Origin: Bacteroidales bacterium
GTDB lineage: Bacteria > Bacteroidota > Bacteroidia > Bacteroidales > F082
Assembly: GCA_023229245.1 (NCBI GenBank)
Contig: JALNZU010000002.1
Location: 1 to 64,000 of the forward strand
Reading direction: 5' to 3'
Length of the DNA stretch: 64,000 nt
Shown here: positions 25,219 to 33,334 of the stretch, piece after piece
Position numbering within the stretch: the first letter of the stretch is position 1
Layout: every line of letters starts with the position of its first letter
Notes under the pieces: generated by a model
What the model was told of the DNA's origin: nothing
The model's input: the letters and a program-made list of their open reading frames with translations, nothing else
Databases searched by the model: none
Program-made: the position numbers and the translations under genes

Positions 25219-27450
25219 ATGGAAAAATATGAAATATCGGTTTTATTGGTAGATGATGATTCGGTGCTTTTAGAACTGTACCATCATCAGATACGAGATT
25301 TAGTTCAACAGGTTTTCTTAGCCGAAAATGGTGTGGAGGGCCTGAAAATGTATAAAGAACATCAACCTGATTTAGTGGTCACTGATATTAAAATGCCACT
25401 AATGAATGGATTGGACATGGTCTCACGCATCAAAAAAGAAGACCCTAAAGCCCGAGCAATAGTGTTATCGGCTTATAGCGAGTCGAACTTTCTGATCAGA
25501 GCTATCGATATGGGTGTCAAGCTGTTCTTAGTTAAACCTATTGACTGGGATAAACTTATTCAGTCTATCAAGGATCAGGCATATGAGATATTACTTGAGA
25601 AAAAGATAGCTGAAGAAGAAATGCTCCGTCATCTTGCTGAAAAAAATCTCTTGCATAATGAGCAGACCCTGCAAGCTGTTAGCGAATCGGCTGAGGTATT
25701 GTTGCATTCGGGATATAATCCGGATTCAGTACAATTCATGCTCTCACGCCTTGGATTAGTTACTCAAATCAGCCGGATCAGCATATATGAGAACAGTCAA
25801 GACAAAAAAAAGCCATTACAATGTGTGAAGAAGTTTGACTGGGTATCCGATCAATTGCCTCAGCACATCCGTTTGGAGTTTGAAAAGATTGAAAATCTTG
25901 AGCCTTTCCCTTGTACGAGATGGACTGAGCTGCTCAGCAAAGGAGAAGTGATACGTGGGCAAATACAGGATTTCCCCAAACCGGAGAAACAAAGGTTCGA
26001 AGCACAACATATTGACTCTGTGTTAGCAGTTCCCTTTTTTGTACGGGGTAAGTGGGTTGGTTTTATGCGTTTCGACAGCTGTCAGGGACAGTATAACTGG
26101 AATATGGCTGCTACAAATACCATGATAATGGCTGCTAATATATTAGGTGGTGCCATGCAACGCACTTTTATTGAATCGGAACTTATCAGCCTGAATAATG
26201 AACTTGAGCAAAGGGTGGTTCACCGTACAAAAAATCTTGAAAGAGAAATAGCTGAACGGAAGAACATCGAAACTATGCTGCGCGAGAGTGAAGAAAAATA
26301 CCGGCTTATATTTGAAAACGCCAATGACGGTATTTTCATCACCCGAGAGAATACCATCCTCTTTATAAACCCGCGCTTTCTCAAGCTAACTGGTTATAAT
26401 GCAGCTCAACTGATAGGGCATTCCTTTTTAGAGATAGTGCATAAAGATTCTAAACCTCTTATACATGACAATTACCAAAATCACAAGCCTGGAGAGCACC
26501 TGATCCCTTTAGACATACAAATCATAAACAGCTCAGGACTTGAGGTTTGGGTAGAAATTAAATTAAGTGTTGTATCCTGGGAAGGGAGAACGGCTTTGTT
26601 AGGATTTATTACGGATATAGATGAGCGCAAGCATTTTGAGAAAACTCTTCAGTTTTTGAATACTACCTTAGAGGAACGTGTTAAAGAAGAACTTCAACAT
26701 CGCCAGAAGCAGCAACAGTTCATGCTTCAGAAATCACGCTTGGAGTCATTGGGTGAAATGGCAGCCGGATTGGCACACGAGATCAACCAGCCGCTTGGAG
26801 GCTTGTCAATGAGCATAGAAAATGTATTGGATGAGCTTCAGGCAAATAAACTAACCGATGAATACCTGCAAAGCAAAATAGAGCTGATGTTCAAAGACAT
26901 AGAACGGATGCACGAGATAATAACTCAGGTACGAATGTTTGCACGCGAACAGGAATCGAATGAGAAAACAGTATTTAATGTTACAGAAGCCATCAACAAC
27001 AGCCTTCTATTAGTCAACCGCCTTTTCGATAACCATCAGATCAGCCTTACACTGCAACTCCCCGATACCGAGCTGCTTGCAGTAGGCAATGCAACACAGT
27101 TTGAACAAGTGCTACTGAACATACTCAACAACGCCCGTCATGCAGTCAGCTGCATGGCAAAAGAAGATACCTCATTCCAGAAATCAATTGAGCTGAATTG
27201 CACTAATACCAATAACAAAATACTGATTACCATTACCGATAACGGATGCGGAATACCTGAATCGGATATAGACAAAGTGTTAGACCCGTTTTTTACTACT
27301 AAAAGTGCAGAAGAAGGTACCGGACTTGGTCTGTCTATATCATATGGCATTCTGACAGAGATGGGAGGAACTATTGAAATACAAAGCATACAAGATCAAT
27401 TTACCGAAGTGAAAATCAAAATACCACGATTTCAATATCACATTGACTGA
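25219..27450 (+). CDS. Sensor histidine kinase with N-terminal receiver, GAF and PAS domains
   Basis: Soluble 743-residue kinase. A receiver domain (1-120) has phosphoacceptor Asp56 in VTDIKMP. A GAF-like domain (about 145-310) and a coiled coil follow. A PAS domain lies at about 350-465 (SEEKYRLIFENANDGIF), then a HisKA domain with His520 in GLAHEINQPLGG and a HATPase with NNARHA, DNGCGIPE and GTGLGLSISYG. The HEINQPL signature places it with NtrB/DctB-type kinases that usually drive sigma-54 activators, and an NtrC-type activator gene is next. An N-terminal receiver on such a kinase suggests input from a further phosphorelay. The start is one base after the fusion-protein gene. Confidence 0.9.
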   Translation: MEKYEISVLLVDDDSVLLELYHHQIRDLVQQVFLAENGVEGLKMYKEHQPDLVVTDIKMPLMNGLDMVSRIKKEDPKARAIVLSAYSESNFLIRAIDMGVKLFLVKPIDWDKLIQSIKDQAYEILLEKKIAEEEMLRHLAEKNLLHNEQTLQAVSESAEVLLHSGYNPDSVQFMLSRLGLVTQISRISIYENSQDKKKPLQCVKKFDWVSDQLPQHIRLEFEKIENLEPFPCTRWTELLSKGEVIRGQIQDFPKPEKQRFEAQHIDSVLAVPFFVRGKWVGFMRFDSCQGQYNWNMAATNTMIMAANILGGAMQRTFIESELISLNNELEQRVVHRTKNLEREIAERKNIETMLRESEEKYRLIFENANDGIFITRENTILFINPRFLKLTGYNAAQLIGHSFLEIVHKDSKPLIHDNYQNHKPGEHLIPLDIQIINSSGLEVWVEIKLSVVSWEGRTALLGFITDIDERKHFEKTLQFLNTTLEERVKEELQHRQKQQQFMLQKSRLESLGEMAAGLAHEINQPLGGLSMSIENVLDELQANKLTDEYLQSKIELMFKDIERMHEIITQVRMFAREQESNEKTVFNVTEAINNSLLLVNRLFDNHQISLTLQLPDTELLAVGNATQFEQVLLNILNNARHAVSCMAKEDTSFQKSIELNCTNTNNKILITITDNGCGIPESDIDKVLDPFFTTKSAEEGTGLGLSISYGILTEMGGTIEIQSIQDQFTEVKIKIPRFQYHID

Positions 27451-27663
27451 TGAGCTAAAAACTCGGTAGCTTGCCACCTGATCAAATAATTCTATGATGA
27501 AGTATACCTGTCATACTAATAAATTTTGGGATTTTCACACCTCCTTGCTTGCGCAAGAAAATTTTAAACAGATGAATTGAAAATTTATTATATTCGCTGC
27601 GATGGTCTTTGTAACAAAAAAATATTGTATCCCTTCAACTCATAAAAAACTAAGGTATAATAC

Positions 27664-29055
27664 ATGAAAGGACTAACCATTTTAGTATTGGATGACGAAG
27701 CGCGATTGCGTGAAGAGATAGCTGAATATCTCGAAAAGCGTTCCCATACTATTCTCAAAGCCGCTGTTCCATCAGAGGCATTTAATTTGCTTAATGAGCA
27801 CGAGATAGACATTGCCATAGTAGATATTCGCCTGCCTGAGATGAATGGTCTGGAAGTGTTACAACAAATCAAGAAAACGTATCCCCGCATGGAAGTGTTG
27901 ATGATCTCCGGTCATGGTGATATGCAAAGTGTGATAGAAGCTATGCGACAAGGGGCTTTTGATTATTTTCAGAAACCTTTTAAACTCTCTGAGGTTCATC
28001 AGGCTATCCAACGGACACAGCGGTTCATCGAGCTCAGCCGTGAGCTTGAGTATGCACGTAACAGTGTAAGCACCCTCTCCGAGAAGCTATATACTAATAT
28101 AGGTACACCCATGTTAGGAAGCAGCAACGCTATCCTCAGGATTGGTGAACTGATGCAACGTGTAGCCGAAGCTGATACAACCAATGTGTTGATAACCGGT
28201 GAAAGCGGGACGGGTAAAGAGTTAGTGGCGCATGGTATTCATCTGCTCAGCAAACGAAGCAATCGGTTGTTTCATTCGGTAAACTGCTCGGCCATTACAG
28301 ACAGTTTGTTTGAGAGTGAGTTTTTTGGCCATCGCAAAGGTTCTTTCACAGGCGCATTGGAAGACCGTGCCGGATGGTTTGAAGCCGCTTCGGGTGGCAC
28401 GCTTTTTTTAGACGAGATAGGTGATATGCCGCTATCGCAACAGGCTAAACTATTGCGAACCTTAGAAGACCGTACAATACGTAAAGTAGGTGGGGTACAA
28501 AATGTTGAAGTGGACGTACGGGTCATAGCCGCTTCTAATCATAACCTTGAAAAAATGGTCAATGAAAAAACATTCAGAGGCGACCTCTTTCATAGGCTGA
28601 GTACCTTTACTATTCATATTCCACCCCTGCGCGAACGCCTTGAAGACCTATATATATTAGTTGACCACTTCCTGCATCTCTTTGCCAAACGAATGAGTAA
28701 ACCTATCTATAATATATCAAAGGAGGTGTTAGATATATTAGGCCGGTATGCCTTCCCGGGTAATATACGTGAGCTACGCAACCTGATTGAAAGAGCTGTT
28801 ATCCTCTCCGATGGAAGGACATTGGAAATCGAACACTTCCCGGGCTTTGAACCCGTACTTAATTTTCATGCCCCTGTAACAGACCCCAAAAGGTTTAATT
28901 TGGAAGCCATGGAAAAAACTACTATAGAAAATGCACTCAAAGAATCGGGGTTTAACAAATCAAAAGCAGCAAATATGCTAGGCATCACCTGGCAGACATT
29001 AGACCGAAAGATAAAAAAGCATCAGATAGATAGTGCTGAAAAGCCGGAAGCCTGA
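27664..29055 (+). CDS. Sigma-54-dependent NtrC-family response regulator
   Basis: Bacterial enhancer-binding protein of 463 residues. The receiver (1-120) has phosphoacceptor Asp54 in IVDIRLPEMNG. The AAA+ domain (about 150-380) carries Walker A GESGTGKE near residue 180, the sigma-54 contact loop as GSFTGA (the usual GAFTGA with serine for the first alanine) and Walker B GGTLFLDEIGDM. A Fis-type helix-turn-helix closes the protein (NKSKAANMLGITWQTLDRKI). It follows the kinase gene after 213 bases and is its likely partner. No convincing -24/-12 promoter was found in the window, so its targets may lie elsewhere. Confidence 0.92.
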   Translation: MKGLTILVLDDEARLREEIAEYLEKRSHTILKAAVPSEAFNLLNEHEIDIAIVDIRLPEMNGLEVLQQIKKTYPRMEVLMISGHGDMQSVIEAMRQGAFDYFQKPFKLSEVHQAIQRTQRFIELSRELEYARNSVSTLSEKLYTNIGTPMLGSSNAILRIGELMQRVAEADTTNVLITGESGTGKELVAHGIHLLSKRSNRLFHSVNCSAITDSLFESEFFGHRKGSFTGALEDRAGWFEAASGGTLFLDEIGDMPLSQQAKLLRTLEDRTIRKVGGVQNVEVDVRVIAASNHNLEKMVNEKTFRGDLFHRLSTFTIHIPPLRERLEDLYILVDHFLHLFAKRMSKPIYNISKEVLDILGRYAFPGNIRELRNLIERAVILSDGRTLEIEHFPGFEPVLNFHAPVTDPKRFNLEAMEKTTIENALKESGFNKSKAANMLGITWQTLDRKIKKHQIDSAEKPEA

Positions 29056-29121
29056 CCGATTCTAACGTTCAATCAATTGTAAATGCAGTAACTGCCATCT
29101 TATGGTTTGATAAATAAACCG

Positions 29122-29129
29122 TAATTTTG
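29122..29129 (+). promoter_or_regulatory. -7 element upstream of parE
   Basis: TAATTTTG matches TAnnTTTG and ends 15 bases before the ATG at 29145. It overlaps the in-frame TTG at 29127, which is therefore not the start. Confidence 0.6.
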
Positions 29130-29144
29130 CAAAAAATATACCTC

Positions 29145-31013
29145 ATGCCAAATAATTATACCGACGAAAGCGTACGTACCTTAGACTGGAAAGAGCATAT
29201 CCGTATGAGACCTGGTATGTACATAGGGAAGCTTGGTGACGGCACCTCACACGACGATGGTATATATGTACTTCTCAAAGAGATCATTGATAACAGCATA
29301 GATGAGTTTGTGATGGGAAACGGCAAAACCATCGAAATAACTATTGAAGCTAATCAGGTAACTGTTAGAGACTATGGCAGAGGGATCCCCTTAGGAAAAG
29401 TAGTGGACTGCATGAGCAAAATCAATACCGGAGCCAAATACGATTCAAGTGCGTTTAAAAAATCAGTAGGCCTCAATGGTGTTGGTGCAAAAGCTGTCAA
29501 TGCCTTGTCGAACAGCCTCAGAGCACAGTCGATACGTGAAGGGCAAACGAAAATAGTGGATTACAGACAAGGGGAACTCATAACCGATTATCCAATTCAA
29601 GATTCTGATCAAAGGCAAGGGACAATTATCTCCTTTGCACCCGATGAAGATATTTTTGGCAATTTCAGATACCTGCATGAGTACGTAGAAGAAATGCTCT
29701 GGAATTATGTCTTCCTGAACAACGGACTCACTATCCTATTCAACGGACAACGGTTTTTTGCCAAAAATGGATTGTACGACCTGCTTGAACGGAATATGGC
29801 AGGGCACCAATCACCATTATATCCTATCATACATTTCAGAGAAGACGACTTTGAATGTGCCTTTACACATAGTAACTATAGCTATAACGATGAGTATTAC
29901 AGCTTTGTCAATGGACAACATACTACTCAAGGCGGCACACATCAAAATGCTTTTAGAGAAGCAATAGTAAAAACGATACGTGAATTTTACAATAAAGATT
30001 ATGATACTGCCGACATACGAAACTCTTTAGTAGCAGCTATCAGTATCAAAGTTCAGGAACCGGTTTTTGAATCACAGACCAAGACCAAGTTAGGTTCAAC
30101 ACATATGGAGCCCGACGGCAGAACGGTACGCAACTTCATTGGGGATATCGTCAAAAAGCATCTGGATAACTATCTGCATATGAATCCCGAAACAGCCGAA
30201 GCCTTGCATCGGAAAATATTGCAGAGTGAGAAGGAGCGCAAAGATATGGCCAACATAAAAAAACTGGCACGCGAGAGCTTTAAAAAAGTTAGCCTGCATA
30301 ATAAAAAGCTTAGAGATTGCAGGATACAGTTTAACTCCAATCACGAAAAACGACTTGAGACTACCCTCTTTATCACCGAGGGCGACAGCGCCTCAGGAAG
30401 TATCACTAAAAGCAGAGACGTGCAAACACAGGCTGTGTTCTCACTCAAAGGAAAGCCATTGAACTCTTACGGACTATCGAAAAAGATAGTATATGAGAAC
30501 GAAGAATTCAATTTGCTGCAAGCTGCCATAAATATAGACGATTCTATTGAAAATCTTAGGTATAACAATATCGTCATTGCTACCGATGCCGATGTGGATG
30601 GCATGCATATACGACTCCTGTTATTGACATTTTTCCTGCAATTCTATCCTGAGCTTATTCGTAGCGGACATGTATATATTCTTCAAACGCCTTTATTCAG
30701 GGTACGCAATAAAAAAGAAACCTTGTACTGCTATTCGGAAGAAGAGCGGAAGCAGGCCCTCAAAAAATTAGGCTCCAATGCAGAGATAACCCGTTTTAAA
30801 GGATTAGGCGAGATATCACCTGAAGAGTTTCGCTATTTCATAGGACCTAATATGCGCCTCGAACCGGTAATCCTCAAAAGAGATATGACTATCAACGAAG
30901 TGTTGGCTTTTTATATGGGTAAAAACACCCCTGAACGACAGCAATTCATCATCAACAACCTCCGCCTTGAAGAGGATATACCAATGGAAAAAACCGATCT
31001 GCAAGATCAGTAA
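29145..31013 (+). CDS. parE: DNA topoisomerase IV subunit B
   Basis: ATPase subunit of the type II topoisomerase that decatenates daughter chromosomes. The 622 residues begin with the GHKL ATPase domain (IRMRPGMYIG, IIDNSIDE, DYGRGIPLG, GLNGVGAKAVNALS), followed by the transducer domain and the TOPRIM domain (TEGDSASGS and DADVDGMHIRLLLL). The C-terminus ends soon after RFKGLGEISPEEF, which fits ParE. Bacteroidota usually have parC directly downstream. Here a DUF7935-like gene follows after 42 bases and parC is not in the window. Confidence 0.9.
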   Translation: MPNNYTDESVRTLDWKEHIRMRPGMYIGKLGDGTSHDDGIYVLLKEIIDNSIDEFVMGNGKTIEITIEANQVTVRDYGRGIPLGKVVDCMSKINTGAKYDSSAFKKSVGLNGVGAKAVNALSNSLRAQSIREGQTKIVDYRQGELITDYPIQDSDQRQGTIISFAPDEDIFGNFRYLHEYVEEMLWNYVFLNNGLTILFNGQRFFAKNGLYDLLERNMAGHQSPLYPIIHFREDDFECAFTHSNYSYNDEYYSFVNGQHTTQGGTHQNAFREAIVKTIREFYNKDYDTADIRNSLVAAISIKVQEPVFESQTKTKLGSTHMEPDGRTVRNFIGDIVKKHLDNYLHMNPETAEALHRKILQSEKERKDMANIKKLARESFKKVSLHNKKLRDCRIQFNSNHEKRLETTLFITEGDSASGSITKSRDVQTQAVFSLKGKPLNSYGLSKKIVYENEEFNLLQAAINIDDSIENLRYNNIVIATDADVDGMHIRLLLLTFFLQFYPELIRSGHVYILQTPLFRVRNKKETLYCYSEEERKQALKKLGSNAEITRFKGLGEISPEEFRYFIGPNMRLEPVILKRDMTINEVLAFYMGKNTPERQQFIINNLRLEEDIPMEKTDLQDQ

Positions 31014-31055
31014 TATGTGATGACTATTTCCTTTTTATAAAACAAATCCCCTTAG

Positions 31056-31607
31056 ATGACTTTTATTCAATGGCTTCCTACTCTGATCGTTTTCGTAGTG
31101 ATGTTAGGCTTGTTGTTTGCGTTTCTACGTAAAGATGAACTTATCAGCAATAAATCCATAAGCAATCAACAGTCTGACACTAATAAAGAGTCGGATTCAT
31201 TGGGGCAGCAAATCCGGCTTGAGCACTATCGTTTAATGTTACCCTTCAGGATACAGGCTACTGAACGGTTGTTGTTGCTGTTGGAACGTATGCAAGTTCG
31301 TTTGTTGATCAACCGGCATTTGAGTGGATCGCTAACAGCGCAAAACTTAGCACAACTGATGATTACCAATATCAGGGATGAGTTTGAACACAACCTCACG
31401 CAACAACTTTTTGTGAGCGAAACCGTATGGCAATTGGTGGTAGCCTCCAAAGAAGAAGTTATCCAACAAATTCATTTGGCATTAGCAGGTATGGAGGAAT
31501 CGGCCGGAGCTCACGAGTTGGCCCAAAAACTCCTTTTTGCCGAGCCTTCCGCTATGATTACTCAGGCTATGCGGTTGATCAAGAACGAATTGAAAGCTCC
31601 CGAATAA
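31056..31607 (+). CDS. Membrane-anchored DUF7935-like protein
   Basis: A 183-residue protein with one N-terminal membrane segment (IQWLPTLIVFVVMLGLLFAFL) and a soluble helical remainder. The core segments LQATERLLLLLER-like (QATERLLLLLERM), NIRDEFEHNLTQQLFVSETVW and ASKEEVIQQI match a family conserved across Bacteroidota (DUF7935 in my recollection) whose function is unknown. It follows parE closely on the same strand and ends six bases before the convergent xseB. Co-transcription with parE is likely but says little about the role. Confidence 0.7.
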   Translation: MTFIQWLPTLIVFVVMLGLLFAFLRKDELISNKSISNQQSDTNKESDSLGQQIRLEHYRLMLPFRIQATERLLLLLERMQVRLLINRHLSGSLTAQNLAQLMITNIRDEFEHNLTQQLFVSETVWQLVVASKEEVIQQIHLALAGMEESAGAHELAQKLLFAEPSAMITQAMRLIKNELKAPE

Positions 31608-31612
31608 ACCAC

Positions 31613-31819
31613 TTACTTAGTCTCATTTTCCAAATCTGAAATGATCAGTTGAATATCTGTCTCCGTTGCATGCAGTTTATCTCTGCATATGCGTATCAAC
31701 AAAGAAGCCCGTTTTACTTGCTCCGATAGCTCGTCTATCTCAACCTCTCCCCTCTCCATAGCCTCTACTATACGGCCTAACTCAGCAAAAGCTTCACTAT
31801 AACTTATCTGATCGTCCAT
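31613..31819 (-). CDS. xseB: Exodeoxyribonuclease VII small subunit
   Basis: Small helical subunit of exonuclease VII, which degrades single-stranded DNA into oligonucleotides. The 68 residues carry the family signature YSEAFAELGRIVEAMERGEVEIDELSEQ split over one long helix pair. It lies ten bases downstream of xseA on the same strand, the normal arrangement for this complex. Confidence 0.93.
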   Translation of the reverse strand: MDDQISYSEAFAELGRIVEAMERGEVEIDELSEQVKRASLLIRICRDKLHATETDIQLIISDLENETK

Positions 31820-31829
31820 GACTATTAGT

Positions 31830-33215
31830 TCATTTTATGTGTGTTACTTTACTTATTACACTACCCTTAAAAAGTTGAGTAGTCAATAGGCTGCCTTCCT
31901 CTGCCTGATCACTCTCTTTTAAAACTTTGTCGTTAATCAAACTGATGGAATAGCCCCGCTTGAGCACATTCTCCGGATTCAACAGATCAACAGAAGCGTT
32001 GAGTTGTGCTAAACGGTTTTGCTGATCTCTAACTGTTTCTCTAACAGCTGTCGTCAATCTCCACTGGCTTTGGGACAAGCGATTAGTTGCGACAGTAGTG
32101 AGCTTTCCTGCCCCTTCCGACCATTTTCTTTCCGCATTCATCAGCAATAAGATGTGTTTCTGCAGAATTTGCTTACCGGCATACTGAAGATCAGAAAAAA
32201 GTTCATCCTGTTGGCGTGCTTGTAGGATAAGTCTGTTTTGCATACCCGAAATAAACCGTTTTGTCAGATTATTGAGTTGATCATATACAGGTGGCACTGA
32301 CTCTGAGACCCGTTTGATCACTTCTATGGCATGATTCAGACCTTGTTTGAAGTATTCAAATTTTTCAATCAGCATTTCAGCTAATGCACTGGGTGTGATT
32401 GCGTTGGTATGTGCTACCATTTCCACTACGGTCAGATTGGTTGCATGCCCTATTCCGGTAATTACCGGTAGGGGAAACAGAGCGATTTTTTTGCTTAGAT
32501 GAAAATCGTTGAAAGCTGCCAGGCCTATCTCACCTCCGCCACCACGAATAATAGCTACTGCATCAAATACATCTTTCTTGGCCTTTATTTCTTCTAAGCG
32601 TTCTATCATCTGATCCGCAGCTTTCTCCCCCTGAAGCAAGGAAGGAAACAAACGGTGTACTATATTAAAGCCCTTTGAACCTGTTTGAATCAGTTGTTTA
32701 AAGTCTGCATAACCTTTACTGCTCTCTACCGAGATCACTGCGATACGCGAAGGTAAAAGCGGCAGACGCAATAATTGATTAGCTGTGAAAACACCTTCCG
32801 ATTTAAGCTTTGAAATAGTATCAAGTTTCTCACGCTCTAACTGACCTAAGCTAAAGGTGGGATCAATATCAAGTATTCGAAGACTGAGGCCATGATTTGA
32901 ATCATACTGTACAGTAGCTAAAAACAGCACCGAAATATGATCGCCTATGTCTGAGCCGGTGAGTTCTTTAAACACCTTATTAATTCGTTGATAATCACGG
33001 CTCCAAATCATCGACCTCATTTGTGCTACTACTTTTCCCTCCTCTTTTTGTAATAAATCCGGATAGCAATGACCTGAATACGGATAATAATTCAACTTGT
33101 TGATATCAGCTCGAACCCAGAAAGAACTTCTATACCGTTGAGAAAGCGTGCGCCGAATGCTCATAGTAACTTCTTTCAGGCTAAAAATCTTATTCCCATT
33201 AACAATTTCAGGCAT
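31830..33215 (-). CDS. xseA: Exodeoxyribonuclease VII large subunit
   Basis: Catalytic subunit of exonuclease VII. The N-terminal OB domain (about 15-110, with WVRADINKLNYYPYSGHCYPDL) is followed by the catalytic core (RIAVISVESSKGYADF, IIRGGGGEIGLAAFND, PVITGIGHATNLTVVEMVAH) and a long coiled-coil region. The C-terminus has LNPENVLKRGYS. The 461 residues are normal in length. xseB follows directly. The pair is divergent from the hybrid kinase gene, with a 119-base gap between the xseA start and the kinase ATG at 33335. Confidence 0.94.
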   Translation of the reverse strand: MPEIVNGNKIFSLKEVTMSIRRTLSQRYRSSFWVRADINKLNYYPYSGHCYPDLLQKEEGKVVAQMRSMIWSRDYQRINKVFKELTGSDIGDHISVLFLATVQYDSNHGLSLRILDIDPTFSLGQLEREKLDTISKLKSEGVFTANQLLRLPLLPSRIAVISVESSKGYADFKQLIQTGSKGFNIVHRLFPSLLQGEKAADQMIERLEEIKAKKDVFDAVAIIRGGGGEIGLAAFNDFHLSKKIALFPLPVITGIGHATNLTVVEMVAHTNAITPSALAEMLIEKFEYFKQGLNHAIEVIKRVSESVPPVYDQLNNLTKRFISGMQNRLILQARQQDELFSDLQYAGKQILQKHILLLMNAERKWSEGAGKLTTVATNRLSQSQWRLTTAVRETVRDQQNRLAQLNASVDLLNPENVLKRGYSISLINDKVLKESDQAEEGSLLTTQLFKGSVISKVTHIK

Positions 33216-33334
33216 AGAGAAGGTTTATAAGCGAAAATAATGAATCCTTTCTAATAAAGGGATGAAAAAAATTATACTATTCATAATTTCATATTGGTTT
33301 TAGTATCTTGCAGCCTGAAAAATCGATCAAAAAA

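Noticed and set aside
27451..27663. Possible sigma-54 promoter before the NtrC-type regulator, and the palindrome CTTGCGCAAG at 27548-27557
   Set aside because: No GG and GC pair with the required ten-base spacing was found; the palindrome alone is too short to call an operator.
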